A stretch of 64,000 nt of DNA from Proteles cristata cristata. Taxonomy: Eukaryota; Chordata; Mammalia; Carnivora; Hyaenidae. Shown here piece after piece: positions 35,470-48,600 of the stretch. The translations under genes were made by a program, and so were the position numbers. Numbering within the stretch: position 1 is the first letter of the stretch; the number at the start of each line of letters is the position of its first letter. Below the pieces are notes generated by a model. That model was not told the origin of the DNA. It searched no databases and worked only from the letters and a program-made list of their open reading frames with translations. The DNA is taken from assembly GCA_017311185.1 (NCBI GenBank), contig JAESUZ010003879.1, positions 372,001 through 436,000 on the forward strand, in the 5' to 3' direction.

Positions 35470-37980
35470 TGTTTGATTTGTCATGTTTTCTCTGACGCTT
35501 TCTTCTCTTTGTCAATTTTTGTCTTTCCTTCCTTTCCACTTAACAAATACCCTTTAGTATTTCCTACAGGGCTGGTTTAGTGGTCATATACTCCTTTAGC
35601 TTTTGTTTGTCTGGGAAACTCCTTATGTCTCCTTCTATTCTGAATAATAGTCTTTCAGGATAGAATATTTTTGGCTGCAGATTTTTCCTATTCAGCACTT
35701 TGAATATATCATGTCACTCCCTTCTGGCTTGCCAAATTTCTGTTGAGAAATCCCAACCTATCCTTATGGGGTTCCCTTGCAAATATGGACTTCTTTTGTC
35801 CTTCAGCTTCTAAGATTTTTTTATTTGTCACTGTATTTTGCAAGCATAATTATAATATGTCTTTGCGTGAGCCTGTTTTTGTTGATTTTGGTGAGAGTTC
35901 TCTATGCCTCCTGGATCTGGATATCTGTTTCCTTCCTTGGACTAGGGAAATTTTCCACTATTATTTCTTCAAATAAATTTTCTGCCCCTTTTCCTCTCAC
36001 TTCTTCTTCTGGGACTCCTATTATATGAATGTTATTACATTTGATGGAGTCACTGAGTTCCCCCAAGCCTCTTCTTGTGTTGTGTAAATCTCATTTCTCT
36101 TTTTTGTTCAGCTTCATTGCTTTCCATTGCTTTGTCTTCTAGGTCACTAATTCGTACCTCTGCTTCTTCCAGACTGCTGTTCATTACATCAAGTGTGTTT
36201 CTCTAGTCTCGCTTATTGCACTTTTTATCTCTGATTGATTCTTTTCTTCGACTCTGTGGTAAGGGTCACGCTGATGTCTTGTATTCTTTTCTCAAGCCCT
36301 GTGTGTATCCTTATGAACGTTGCTTTAAATCCTCCATCAGGCATATTATATCTTTTTCACTTAGATTCCCTAGCCATGGCCTAACCTTGTTATTTCCTTC
36401 GGGATTAATTAATTCCTCTGTCTTGGCACTCTATCTAAGTCTTTGCCTTCGTCTGTCTTGTAAAAGCCAGTTATGTTCCCTGCCCCTGTGGGTAATGGCT
36501 TTATGAAGAAGAGGCCATGCAGTGTTCGGGGACTGGAGCTCCAGGAACTGTCTCTGGTGTGGGCTGGGTGCATTCTCCTACTGTGTTTTGGCTGCCCTAC
36601 CCTTCAGGCCAATCATCTTCAGAGGCTCTTCTTGCGTACTGTGGGCAGTGTTTGGTTCATGGCCAGAATATGGCAAGTTTTAACTAGGTGTTAAATGAGA
36701 CCTGATACTACTTCCCCTGGAGCTGAAGACCTGCAGAACTCTCTGGTCAGAAGACATGGTGTGGGCAGGGGTTTCTGCTGGTCGTCTTGGGAAGGGACCT
36801 GCCATGCCAGGACCAGGGCAAGCTTGAATGAGAAAGGCAGTCCCATCAGGACACAGGTGTGTGGGGCTTGGTGCAAGGAAGGTAGGCAGCCTGTGTTGGC
36901 CCTGCACTGCTTTCTAAACATGGCTCTGTGTTTATGCTGAGGGTCGGGGGACAGAAATGGCACCAGCCAACTCCGTTGTCCCCAGAGAGACGTCTCTGTG
37001 AACACTGCCTCTCAGAGAATCACTTTGAGAAGTGTAAATAATTTCTCCCCTGTGTGTCGCAGGTATTTTTCAGATCACTGATTCCATTCTGTCTGCCTCC
37101 AGGTTGTTTGCCTGCCTTCTCTCCAGGAGCAAGACATTACTTTCCACACTCTATCTTAACCAAGCCTCCTGACCTTTACAACTCCAGGCTTTAGAGATGT
37201 GGTATGGGCAGAGCCTTCTGCCAGTCTTTGGTGGGAGGGGTCCACCACACAGGGACTGAGGCAAGCTTGACGAAGAAGGGCAGTCACGCCAGAATGCAGG
37301 GGTGTGGGGCTTGGTGTAAGCAAGTTACACACCCAGTGTGGGTGCTGTGCTGCTTCCTGCAGGTGGTTATGCATTTATACTGAGGGTCAGGGGAGAGAAA
37401 TAGCTCTGGTCAGCTCCTTTGTCCTGGGAGAGGCATCTGCCCCTCAAGAATACACTCCAGGAAGAGTGTGTGCCCCCATGTGAGGCCTAGTCATTCTTCA
37501 AACGCTGTTTCCAAGCTATCTGCCCCTCAGTTGTCTACCTGCCTTTGGGCAGTGTCCTCAGGGCTCTATCCCAGCCAAGCCCACTGACCTTTAAAACCCC
37601 AAGCTTTAAGACTTGCTGGTTGCAAGAACACAAGACAATCAGCCCCTCTCATTTTCCTAGCCAATGGCTTTGGGGGAAACGTTCTTCTTGTGTGTTTCTT
37701 TGTGTGCTCTACTCTCTCTCTCTCTCGCCCTTCTTCCATGACCACAGCTTCCTCCCTTCTGCAGCACCTGTGATCCATTTCTCCCATAAACCACATTTCC
37801 ACACTTCCTATCTTCTTTGATGTGGCTTCCTCTCTCCCTTTGGTTGTGGAGTTTGCTCTGTCATTCTTCAGGTTGATTTCTTGGGTACTTACAATAATTT
37901 GATAGTTATCTGGTTGTGTTCATGAGAAGAGATGAGCCTGGCACCCTCTTATTTCACCCCGTCTTCTCTTCTCCTCCCTG
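35470..37980 (-). mobile_element. L1 5' end: ORF1 and long 5'UTR, minus strand
   Basis: On the minus strand, 5'UTR from about 37980 to 36230, then ORF1 to about 35520 (frames broken). The 5'UTR is GC-rich and carries two similar units of roughly 445 bp (about 36715-37155 and 37160-37600). Open frames seen in it are non-coding. Confidence 0.75.
36715..37600 (-). repeat. Tandem about 445-bp units in L1 5'UTR
   Basis: Matching landmarks recur about 444 bp apart: TTTATGCTGAGGGTC (36931) and TTTATACTGAGGGTC (37375), and ATGGTGTGGGCAG and GTGGTATGGGCAG. The copies are diverged. Confidence 0.7.
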
Positions 37981-38029
37981 GTATAAATTCTGTGAATATT
38001 TGGTAGAATTTAAAAGTGAAGCAAAATAG

Positions 38030-38245
38030 GCTTGGGGAAGGAGGCAAGATGGTGGAGAAGTAGGGAGCACCATACATTTCACCTGCACTCATCTCTCAAA
38101 CAGAGAAGGCCTGAAGTCATGGGACACTGAGCCACAGGAGTTTGGGAAGAGAAAGAGACGGTACACTGGGAAGGAAACCTCATAAGTGCGTGAGTGCGAA
38201 TTGGGGAAGATAAAAGTGGGACGGGACCCAGAAATACGGGGGGAG
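38030..38245 (+). mobile_element. L1 5'UTR head, plus strand, truncated
   Basis: GGAGGCAAGATGGTGGAGAA, then CTCTCAAACAGAGAAGGCCT, is the same start as the long L1 near 55516. It lasts about 215 bp before breaking off. Confidence 0.8.
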
Positions 38246-38246
38246 G

Positions 38247-38290
38247 GAGGGTGAAGAGCCTAAAATTAAGTCCTCCATTAGGAGCAACCA
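38247..38290 (+). mobile_element. Short LTR 5'-end fragment
   Basis: GAAGAGCCTAAAATTAAGTC and CTCCATTAGGAGCAACCA match the first 40 or so bases of the LTR at 21455. It lies between the L1 head and an L1 3' segment. Confidence 0.65.
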
Positions 38291-39015
38291 CAATGACATG
38301 CCACTTCACACCTGCCCCAATGGCTGTAATTTTTAAAAAAAGTGTTGGTGAGGGTGTGGAGAAATTGGAACTCTTCTACACTGCTGGTGGGAATGTAGCA
38401 TGTTTCTGCTGCTGTGGAGAATGGTTTGATGGTTCCTCACAAAATTAAACACAGAAGTACCATATGACCCAGCTACTCCACTCCTAGGTGTATACCTAAA
38501 AGAATTGAAAAGAGGTACTCAAACAAATTCCTGTGCATGAATGTTCGTGGCAGCTTTATTCACAATGTTAAAAAGGTTAAAACAACCCATTTGTTCATCA
38601 AGGGAAGAGTGGATAAACAAATGGTGGTATATACATACACTGGAATATTATTCACCCAGAAAGAGGAATGAAGTACTGAAATAGGCTTCAATGTGAATGC
38701 ACTCTGAAAACATTATGCTAAGTGAATGAGGCTGGAAACAAAAACTCACATATTGTATGATTCAATTTGTGTGGAATATCCCTAAGAGAAAATACATAGA
38801 GACAGAAAGCAGATAGTTTGCCAGGGGCTGGGGAAGGAGGGGAAATGAGAATAACTGCTTAAAGTGTATGAGGTTTCATTTTGGGGTGATGAAAATATTT
38901 CGGAGCTAGGTAGAGGTGGTGGTTGCACAGCATTTTAAATGCACTAGACACCAATGGATTTGTTCACTTTAAAATGATTAATTTTATGTTTGTGAATTTC
39001 ACCTCAATTAAGAAA
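38291..39015 (+). mobile_element. Old L1 ORF2 3' end and 3'UTR
   Basis: CACTTCACACCTGCCCCAAT, then TGGGAATGTAGCATGTTTCT, ACACTGGAATATTATTCACC and CATTATGCTAAGTGAATGAG. Diverged with no open frame. Confidence 0.75.
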
Positions 39016-40800
39016 AGACATCACTACAAATTCCACAAAATCTAAAAGGATAAGAAGTATTATAAACAAACTCATGTCAATAAATTTGACAGCTAATCTG
39101 AAATGCATACCAAGTGTATCAGCATTATGATTCCCTTTATATAAAACCATGTGTACAGATGTGTGTGTGCGTGTGCGTTTATGACTAAATTTTTACAGAT
39201 GATTCTGTAGAACAGCTATGCCAATTTACATGCTCAGAAACAATGTATGAGAGTAATCGTTGCCCTCCCCATTTCAAAATTCTGATGAGGCACACCTTTT
39301 GCCTCAGTGTTTACATGTCCAAAAGCTTGTCCTGAAGGACAGTTTGCGCACAGGCATGTATATGAGGAGGCAAACAGCAGGGCTAGCATTTGCCCAGGAT
39401 CATGGGGTCAAGGGAGTTGAGGGAATTGACAGAAGAATGAGTGACTGGAAGATTGGGACATCTGAGCTGGCTAGAGAAGGAGGCCAAGGATGTGGAAGCC
39501 TGATGATGTAGAGAAAGGAAGTAGAGGGGCCATGGAATGGGTTCCATGGTCCCTGCCCATGAGGGAACTCGGACAGCTTGGAGAGCCTAATTTGAGTCAG
39601 GTACTGCGATTGCTTGCTAACATATGAGACTTCCACTATTCCTCACGATGTGGCAGCGAGGTGTGCACTGCCGTCTCTGTCTTTGCACTTCTTGTCTTTG
39701 ATCACTGAGACACTGCATGGAATAAGCTGGAATTACTCCTTATGTAATAGCGGTTATTCCCCTAGTTCATGTTTCCAAGAAATTCACACACCACTATATG
39801 GATTCCTCCTGTAAATGTACATAAAGAACTGAAAAGTAGCAAGTGGTAGGAAATAACTTATGTGAGACTTGATAATAGAGGCATAATTTGTAAACTGGTG
39901 GTATCGCACCTGTGTCATCCCTTATAGGATGGCAACTTGAAATTTGGTACTGTTATTATTTTAATTTCAAAAATTTCAAAAATGCCTGCTAGTGGTCTAA
40001 AGTCCAAGTGTTAGAGAAGTGTGGACAATAAATTGCACAAGTGCCCCTTTCAACTCTTGCCTGCAATTCGGAACTTCTAATTCCCAGTCATTGAGAAAGG
40101 TCTCACAGGACTGGCCCTAATGTGAGATTGTGTGCTATTGTTTTCTCTCTGGAAGTGAAACTAAATGTGTGAACCCCACCCCACCCCCAAGCTCATGGAC
40201 ACAGAGCACTCTTGTCAGTGGTCTGAGAAATGCACTGGGCAGGCAGGCTGACTCTCCCTCACTCTCAGGTGCTACAATGAGATCCTTCCCACAGTGTGCC
40301 TTCATAAAGGGGGAGGAGGCAGTGGAGTGGATGGATGAGAAGACAAATGCAAGCATGGTGAGAGGTGTGAAAAGGCCCATTTCCGATTCACCTGTGTGCA
40401 TACCATAAAATTATTGATGATATGCCTTTGAACATATTCAAATGTTTAGGAATAAGAAGTAAAATAGGTGAGTCCTCATCTTCCTTCCTGCCCCAGCCCT
40501 CACTAGCCAGTAGGCAACCCTTGCAGAGCCCCTGTTGTTCCAGGTCACATGCCTGCTTCTGCAGGCCTCCAGGTAGCGCATCTGACTGAGCCACACTGTT
40601 TTCAAAGGCCAATCCCTGAAAGCAGTGTGTGTCCCTTCTCATCAGAATTTATTGACACAGTACCTACGAAGTCAAGCCTGGTGTACCTAAAAGGGACTGC
40701 CAGTGTGAATAATGTGGAGGAGAGGGCAGGGCCTTTCGGTACTGGACCCATTGCCTCATGGTCAGGGCAGGGGAAGAGCGATCCAGGACACACATCATAC
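39016..40800. other. Intergenic downstream of NXF gene; no gene recognised
   Basis: Unique-looking sequence with moderate GC. Open frames of about 90 codons on both strands at 40130-40408 overlap each other and lack recognisable domains. Confidence 0.45.
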
Positions 40801-40817
40801 AATGTGCAGCACCACTC

Positions 40818-40823
40818 TTTATT
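40818..40823 (-). promoter_or_regulatory. Poly(A) signal of the NXF2-like gene
   Basis: AATAAA on the minus strand (TTTATT on plus) lies about 190 bases downstream of the NXF stop codon. This gives a plausible 3'UTR ending near 40800. It is the first canonical signal after the stop that I noticed. Confidence 0.6.
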
Positions 40824-41014
40824 ATGAAGATAAACAGCAATCATGGGGCGTGGGGGGGGGGAATACACGGAACTACTTCAGGTGGTTATGTTGCCTGGCC
40901 TGCTAGCCAAAGGTGACTTTGGCTTCTTGGTCAACCAGGCCTCCATCCAGTCATGGGCATGGCATTAGGCTGGAGAAAAGAGAACGAAGATGATGTGGAC
41001 ATCCAAGGCTTCTT

Positions 41015-41259
41015 CTAGGGGATTTGTTTGAAGGCCTCCTCTGGGATCTTGCCCTCGTTCTAAAGGGAAGGAGTTGGGATGTTAGAAGAGCCAGATCCCA
41101 GAGTCTCATGCCCAGGCCACCCAGCCTCCACCTTCTTGGCTTTCCTGAAGGCCCAGAAACACACACCTGTAACCCACTTAATGGATCCCAGACCTCACCT
41201 TGAGCATAGTGAAGACCTGACCAGCTCTGGTGTAGTTCCACTCGTTGTCCTGAAGGCAC
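41015..41259 (-). CDS. NXF2: NXF2-like UBA-like C-terminal exons and stop
   Basis: Exon 41199-41259 encodes [20 protein letters not shown] and the last exon 41015-41059 encodes [14 protein letters not shown] followed by TAG. With [18 protein letters not shown] residues from exon 43043-43225 (here [15 protein letters not shown]) they form the TAP-C/UBA-like domain that binds FG nucleoporins. The 1.8-kb intron before exon 41199-41259 contains an old L1 fragment. Presence of this domain argues against an NXF3-type truncated paralogue. Confidence 0.88.
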
Positions 41260-44200
41260 CTGGAGTGGCAGAACAGATGACCTCCATTAGTACCACAGTA
41301 CAGAGGCGCTGACCATGTGATGCTAAGTCTAGGCCACCTTTTTGCTGGGATGCATACACCACCAGTGTGAGCACTATGTGTAATGATGAAGAACGACCTA
41401 GTGAAAATGTGTGTCACATTTGACACAAAATGTCATGCCCATTAGACTTCAAAACAGAAAATTGGAGTTCTCCAAAAGAACACGGGAGCTTAATATATAT
41501 TGATAAAGAAAAACATTCAAGAAGATAAATGGAAATTTTTAAAGTTTCCAATCATTTTATTGAGATATAATGCACATACCATTTTATTATTTTTTTTCAT
41601 CCACATACCATTTTAAGGTGTGAAGCTCAGTGTTTTCTTAGCATATCCACAAGATTGCTCAACCATCACCACTGTCTAATTCCGAAATAATTTTATCACC
41701 TCAAAAAGAAACTCCTTAGATATTAGACATGACTCCCTATTCCTCCCCTTTCCCCAGGCCCTGGAAACCGCCAATCTGCTTTTGGTCCCCGTGGATTTGC
41801 CTATGCTGGACATTTCATATAGATGGAATCATACACTCTGTGACCTTTTGAGGCTGGCTCCTTTCACTTAGCGTAATGTTTTCGAGGTTCAACCATGTCG
41901 TGGCATATATCAGAACTGTATTCTTTTTATGACGGAACAATATTCTACCATATGGACACACCAGATTTGTTTGTCCATTCATCAGCCAAAGGACATTTGG
42001 GTTGTTTCCACTTTTTGACTATTATGAATAATGTTGCTATGAACATTCCTGTACAAGTTTTAGAGTGAACATATGTTTTCACTTCTCCTGGTAGATACTT
42101 AGAGGTGGAATTACTGGGTCATATGGTAACTCCATGTGGATATCCAGTTGTCACAGTACCATTTGCTGAAAAGACTATTTTTCTTTCTACCAGATTTTTT
42201 TTTCAGCACTCTCGTTTCACAATCAATTGGCCATATATGTGAGGGTTTGTTTGTGGACTCTCAATTCTACTCCATTGATTCATGTACTGTCCATCTGCCA
42301 GCACCACATACTCTTGATTACTAGAGCTTTGTAGCAAGTTTTGAAATTGGAAAGTGTGAATCCTCTAACTGTGTTCTTCTCTTTCAAGATTGTTTTGGTG
42401 TACTTGCATATGAAGTTTAGGATAACCTCGTCAATTTTTGCAAAGAAGGATTTTGACAGGGATTGCGTTGAATCTGTAGATTTCTCTAGCTATTAATGCC
42501 ATCTTAACAATATTAAAATATATAGCAATTTTCCAACCCATGGAAACAGGGTGTCTCTCCAATTCTTTAACTTTTTTAACAATGCTTTAGAGATTTCAGA
42601 GTATAAGATTTGTGCTTCTTTTGTTACAGTTGTTTCCAAGTATTTTACTAATTTGATGCTATTGTGAACAGCCTTGTTTTCTTAATTTCATTTTTGGACT
42701 CCTCATTGCAAATACATAGAAATACAAATGAGTTTTGTATATTGGACTTTTATCCTGCAACACTGCTGAGTAGTTCTAGTAATTTTTGGGGGTGGATTAT
42801 TTTGGGTTTTCCGTATATAAAACAATGTCATTGAGCATTATACTGCTTTTTAAACTCTTCACATGTATAATAGTATGATACCTCTTTCATGGGCCAAATT
42901 TTTTTTTTCTTTCTCCTTCTTTTTTTTTTTTTTTGGAAAAAATTATTTTTCCAAATTTCCTGTGAGTTTTTTTGATTCACCAGACCCCTCCCCCAGGTCG
43001 CTGTCCAGCCTACCCTTATTCCCATGCACACCCAACACTCACTTCTGAGACCACTCGAGTTTCATCCCAGACTGAGTGGAGAAAGACTGCACCATTTCCT
43101 GCTGCTCCTGGGAGAGGGTGGACATGGAGCTGGAGATGGGTGTAGGCACTTGGATGGAGAATGCACTCTGAGTCTCACTGGGGGTGGCATCTCTCACAAA
43201 CAGCTCATCATTCACGATGCATATACTGGAAGGAAAATGGGCTTTCGGGCAACTGGGTGGATGTACAACTCCACATCCCTAACAACGATCCCACCCCCCA
43301 CTGCCACTCAGCAACCCGGTACCTTCCACATCCCTATTGTGCCTGTCCTCCAGATTCCTTGGCTGGTACCTCTACCCCACCCACAGAGACCACCTTTGCA
43401 GAGACTGTCTACCAGCCTCACTAGATCTGTACTTACCCTGCAGCCCAGGGATGAGTTTACACTCACATTTATCCCTTACAGTAGCCCAAGGGGGTGGACA
43501 GCCTAATCCCCATTTTCCAAGGAAGACAATGAGTCAGAGAAGTCATGTGACTTAACCAAGGTCATACACACCTAGCAAATGTGGGGGTCAGGAAGAGAAC
43601 CCAGTGCTCTGACTCCAGAGCCCATGCTCTTAACCACCAGACTAGACTGTTCCTTGGATCTACCTGTTGGCTTTCCACAATACTGAGAAAACCAATATGT
43701 CTACACCACCACACTCCCACACTCCCACACCCCTGGGGCTGGGCTGGGCTGGGCATTCCCACCTACAACACAGCACTCACCTGGAATTGCTGGCAGGGGT
43801 AACAATGAAGGTCCGGGTGAAGGCACGAACAGAACCCTGAGATCTTCCTTCCACTTCAACAACAAACAGCAATATCCCTCTTAGAGTCGCACATGTTTCA
43901 CATGCTCACACAGTTTTCCCCAGTCAGGGTCTGACTTGATACTCATGCTGAGGGGGACAATTGTTCATTGGGAGCCTTGGTGTCTGGTATGGAGATGGCA
44001 ACAGTAGGAGCAATCTGCTTCCAGTGATAGGGCCCCTACTATGTGACAGGTGCTGTGGCAACCACTTCACAAGTTCACTTGATTCATTTTTTGCAGCTGT
44101 CCAAGAGGTGGGTATTATTAGCCCCATTTTGCAAACAAGGAAACTTAGAGGTTAAGTAACAACCCTAAGTAGTTCTCAGAGTAAGAATCTGGGATGACAG

Positions 44201-45612
44201 CCATCAAACTCCACAGACTGAGTCGCTAGTGCCAAAGTTGTGTGGGGCAGACAGACATAGACCCAGCTCAGACCAGGATGGCTTGGGGGGAGAGTGGAGG
44301 CAGGAGAACACCGCAGGAATAGGAAGGGAAGGAAAGGGATCAGGGAAGGTGAGAGAGTTATCAGAGGGAGCCCAGCCATGGGGGAGGGAGCAGTGGGGCA
44401 TCTGAAAAGGGGCTCTACACACACTCACCTTCTTTGAAAACACCATTGACAGAGAAGCAGAGCATCATCTCCTAAAAGGGAAGAGCTCAGGTGCTTAGTC
44501 ACCTAAACTTGCTACCCACCAGTGGCTTTCTAGGGCTGCCCTTGGGAGGAAGCAGGGGCTCACCGTCTGGAACCACATGTCCACCACAAAGGAGCTGAGG
44601 TCATGCTGAGTTTTGGGAAGCACACCAAGGGCGCACACGATGTCACGTTTTGTGTGCTTCAGCAGCTGAACCCACAGGTCTATGGGGTGAGGAGAAGCAA
44701 GCGAAGGTCAGGGGTTGCCACACCCTGGGCCCTATAATTACTCCTTCACATACCCTTTCCCTGCCTAATCTTCCCCATCACACACGCACAGGGGTCCTTG
44801 AGCTTCTTCATATTCCTGCTTTCCTTGGAGTACTCACACAAGCTGCTTCTAGGAGAGAAAGAGGGATGGGAGGTGATGGTCTGGCCAGTGTGAGTGTTTC
44901 TAGGAGCTGCCCTGTGTCCGCTGGGTGTCCGCATGGCCCAGAAGCAGAATCTGAGCTTTGCTACTCACGGGGCTAGGTCCTCGGGGTTGAAGGGAATGGT
45001 CAGGGAGAAGCAGGCCTCATGATGGTAAGTACCGAGGAGACCCTGGCGGTCTCCAGAGTCGTAGGTCAGGTAGTACCTGTGGGGGAGTAATAAGGACAGT
45101 CTGTCTCTGTGGTATGGACCCCAAATGATATATTGAATACCCAGTCAGCAGTCCTCAGCTTGGGTGGCCTCACCTATCCTAGGCCTCCCCTCCCTTAGAT
45201 TCCCAGGTGTACTTACTCCTGCAGGAATTGCAAGACTAGACTCTTCAGTGTCTCAGATCCTTTGTAGCTTTCCTGGAATCAAAAGACTTTTGAGACTTTG
45301 TGGCTGATAAAGCCTCCCTTGCAATACCCCAGATGCCATTTGATCATTTTCCTTCACCTTGCAGGGCTTTATTAAGTAGGGTGTGTCAATATCAACGGTA
45401 ACTGGTGGGGATAACTCCTGTCCATCCTGAAGAAGGGAAGAGGAAGTCAGCAATGGAGTCCAGGGGGTGGCCCTGGATGATCAGGTTTGAGAAGATGAGC
45501 CCAAGAGAGGGTGAGGGTCAGAGGTCAGCTATGAAAGGGCACTGGAAATTACAGACAAGATTACAGTGGGTGTCTTCGTCATGAGGTCCTGGAAGTCTCT
45601 ATTATTATATGC

Positions 45613-45658
<46 letters not shown>

Positions 45659-48600
45659 GCGGGTGTGCGCACGCACGGACATTTTTCGAGAGACTATACT
45701 CCTGTCTTTTACAGGAGTCCTGGTCCCCTAAAGCGGGTAAGGGTCTGGCACAAATATGCAATCTAGGCAAGACCCAAAGGGCTTGAGGGCAGGTGTGGAG
45801 ATGATCAATGTTAGTAAAAGACAGTGATGAATGCAGGCACTTACCAGACGTAACAACTTAGGAAAACAATCCTTGATGGCACTGTCCAAAACCCAAAATA
45901 GAAAGAGGTTACTGATAGGTCAAGGCTGCAAAGCCTCCCTCCTTCCCTTCCCCCTTATCTCCCCTCGCTCTCTTTTCCACTGGGTAGCTCACACCTGGAC
46001 TACCCTCACTCCCTTCTTCAGTGACCCAAGAAGCAACATTTGGAGTCCAGAGTCCAGGGCTGCCTTCCCCTCCCTGCCTCCCTTCCTTCCTCCAGGTCCC
46101 TACTGAAGGCTCCAGAGAAAATAGGGGATGGGTGGGAGCCCAGGGCTCTGCTACCTCACTAGGGGCCCAGCATTCTGCAGGACAGTGACACCTCCGGGAA
46201 TGGCCCGAGATGAGGAGGCAAGGAGGTGAGTGAGGCAAGACCCAGGTGGCAGGGAGGGAGGGGGGGATGAAGACAGAAGAGAGGGCGAAGGTAGGAAGGG
46301 AGGGGAGAGAGAGACAAAGGGGAGTAGAGACAAAGGAGGAAGAGAGAGCAAAGCAAAGGGAAAGGGGGGGAAAAAAAGCTCTACTATGGTGGTGGGGGCC
46401 AGGGAGGAAGAGAGAAGAAGGGAGGAATGGCTCCCTGGCTGCAGCCTTTTCCTTCATCTGCCCTGGCTGGCCCTGGCAGCTGAGGTAGGAATGGAAAACA
46501 CACAGGTGTTGGGCTGGGGGCCCACTGGAATGTGGTTGAAACTTTGTCACCTGTGTGAACTTAGCCTGAGTTGGGCATGGGGAATGACACAGCCACAGGG
46601 GCAGGAGACCTTCCCCAGAAGGTCTAGAGGGTCAAAACCCAAGTCAGCATGGGGCTGAGGGTCTGTGGCCCCCTCTTATGATCACCACCTTCCCTCTTGA
46701 TGGCCCCTGTGCACCTGTGCCTGTCTCAGTCAGTTCCTAGCCTGAGGAATCATACCTGTGCTGGGTTACCCAGGGCTCCTCTGAAGGAGCAGCCAGGATG
46801 ATGTGACATGTGGGGGTGGGGTCGGGAGGAGGCAGTGCCTCTGAGAGTCCTGTCCTTCTGTCTCCTCAAGAACCTCAGCCCTCTGCCTTCCATTCCTGCA
46901 TCCGGAAACCCCCTGCTCACTGGAAGTCTCTAGCCCCTTGACTCAGGGAACTTCAGTTTCTCCCAAGGAGGGCCAAGTTCCTGGCATTGGGTCAGAGGAA
47001 TGGATTTCATCATGGCAGTCATTCAGAGCCTCGGCCCTCAGCATGGGGCAGGAAAACCATCATGGCAGCCTGAGACTCGAGGAGGAACCATTCTGGAGCA
47101 AGGGAAGGAGGTCCCCTCTCAGAAAAAGGGAGGGAAGTGCCATCTCAGCAGGGAGTAGGAAGGCCTGTCTCAGCCTGATGCCCTGGGCTGGAGGACCCTT
47201 CTCAGTCCAGGACACCAGTATCTGGCTCAACGTTCATCACTCCTGGTCCTGGTGAAGAGGAGGAGTCCTGCTTCCTGAAGCAAACTCTTGGAGGGCATGC
47301 TAAAGGACACTGAATGCAGAGAGGTGGAAACAGACCCCAGACCAGGAGAACAGGTGAGCGGGTCAGAGGAAGGAAATTCCTTACAGGTGAGGGACACAGA
47401 GAGAGGAGAAGGTGGAGCCTATGGTCCTTCCAGAGGACCAGGGTTGCAGCTTTCTGCATACATGCATTCTCAGGGACATTTCAGGCTCCCAGGGGGCAAA
47501 GGTCCCCAGGAAGGGTGAGAGGGGTTCGCACTGACCTTATGTAGGTGGACTGGTCTGGGAAGGTGTCGCACAAGGGGTTCCCTTCTAGCCAAAGCTCTTC
47601 AAGATTCAGCCCTTTTATCTTGTTTAACTCCCACATCAAGCTCAGCTGAGAAATATGGGGAGGAAGCTGTAAAGGAGTCCCAGGGAAAGAGAGACACACG
47701 GGTCCCTGCACCCCCAGCCCCCACCTTTCCACACAGGTACCTTCTCCTGCCTCCTGTCGTCACTATCATGAGCACTACCACCCACCGTCAACCCCAACTT
47801 TGATCTGGCTCTCTCGTCCCACCTCGTTGTTGGAGAGGTTCAGGATCTTGACTGTGGGTACCATCTGTATAATGTCAGACAGGCCATCCAGCCCATACAG
47901 TTTGTTGTTGCTCAAGTTCAAGGACAACAGCTTTTGGTGAAGAAGAGTTAGAGCGACAGTTACTATCTAGGGCCTCAGAGACAAATCTGTCCTCCACCCC
48001 ATGAGTTCCACTCCCTACTATTAATAGCAGCACTGGGACTAAGGCCTTACCTCACGGAAATTCTCTTCAATGATCTGCAGGGTGGCAGCCATGCAGTTTC
48101 TTCGATTCAGGATTATATCAATATCATGGCCCACCAAGTCTTCAGGAAGCCAAGAGGAGGTAATCAGAAGGCTGAGAGGGGTACAGGGTTAGCACCAACC
48201 CCTTCCCACATTACTATCCCTCAGTCTCCCTCCCAGGCAGATCCCTTTGCCCTCACCTGCCCTAGAATTACTGCTATCAACTGTACCTGGGTCAAAGCGG
48301 AGCCTCTGGAGGTCAAGAGCTTGCTGGAAGACATCATAGCGTTTGTTCATGGTCAGCTGCAGAGAGAGATGGAGAAAGCCACTGTGAGGCTCCGGTGGGG
48401 ATAGGGAAATCAGGGACTGGGGCAAGAAGAGATGGGCCTGGGTGTGAGCACACAATGGGCCTTGAGTCTGCATTACCTTTAGCTGCTCCATTTCTTCTGG
48501 CTCCAACTTATACCGCACAGAGTAGGGTACATTAGAGGGATTGACAAAGATCGATATCTGCAAGAAGGTGAGGTGGGGTAAGCACCAAGAACTCTGATTC

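Noticed and set aside
40130..40408. Opposing 90-codon open frames downstream of the NXF gene
   Set aside because: Mirror frames of each other with no recognised motif; no evidence for a gene.
45909..46658. Open frames of 142-213 codons on both strands
   Set aside because: They lie in an NXF intron, arise from purine/pyrimidine bias, and show no domain or splice support.
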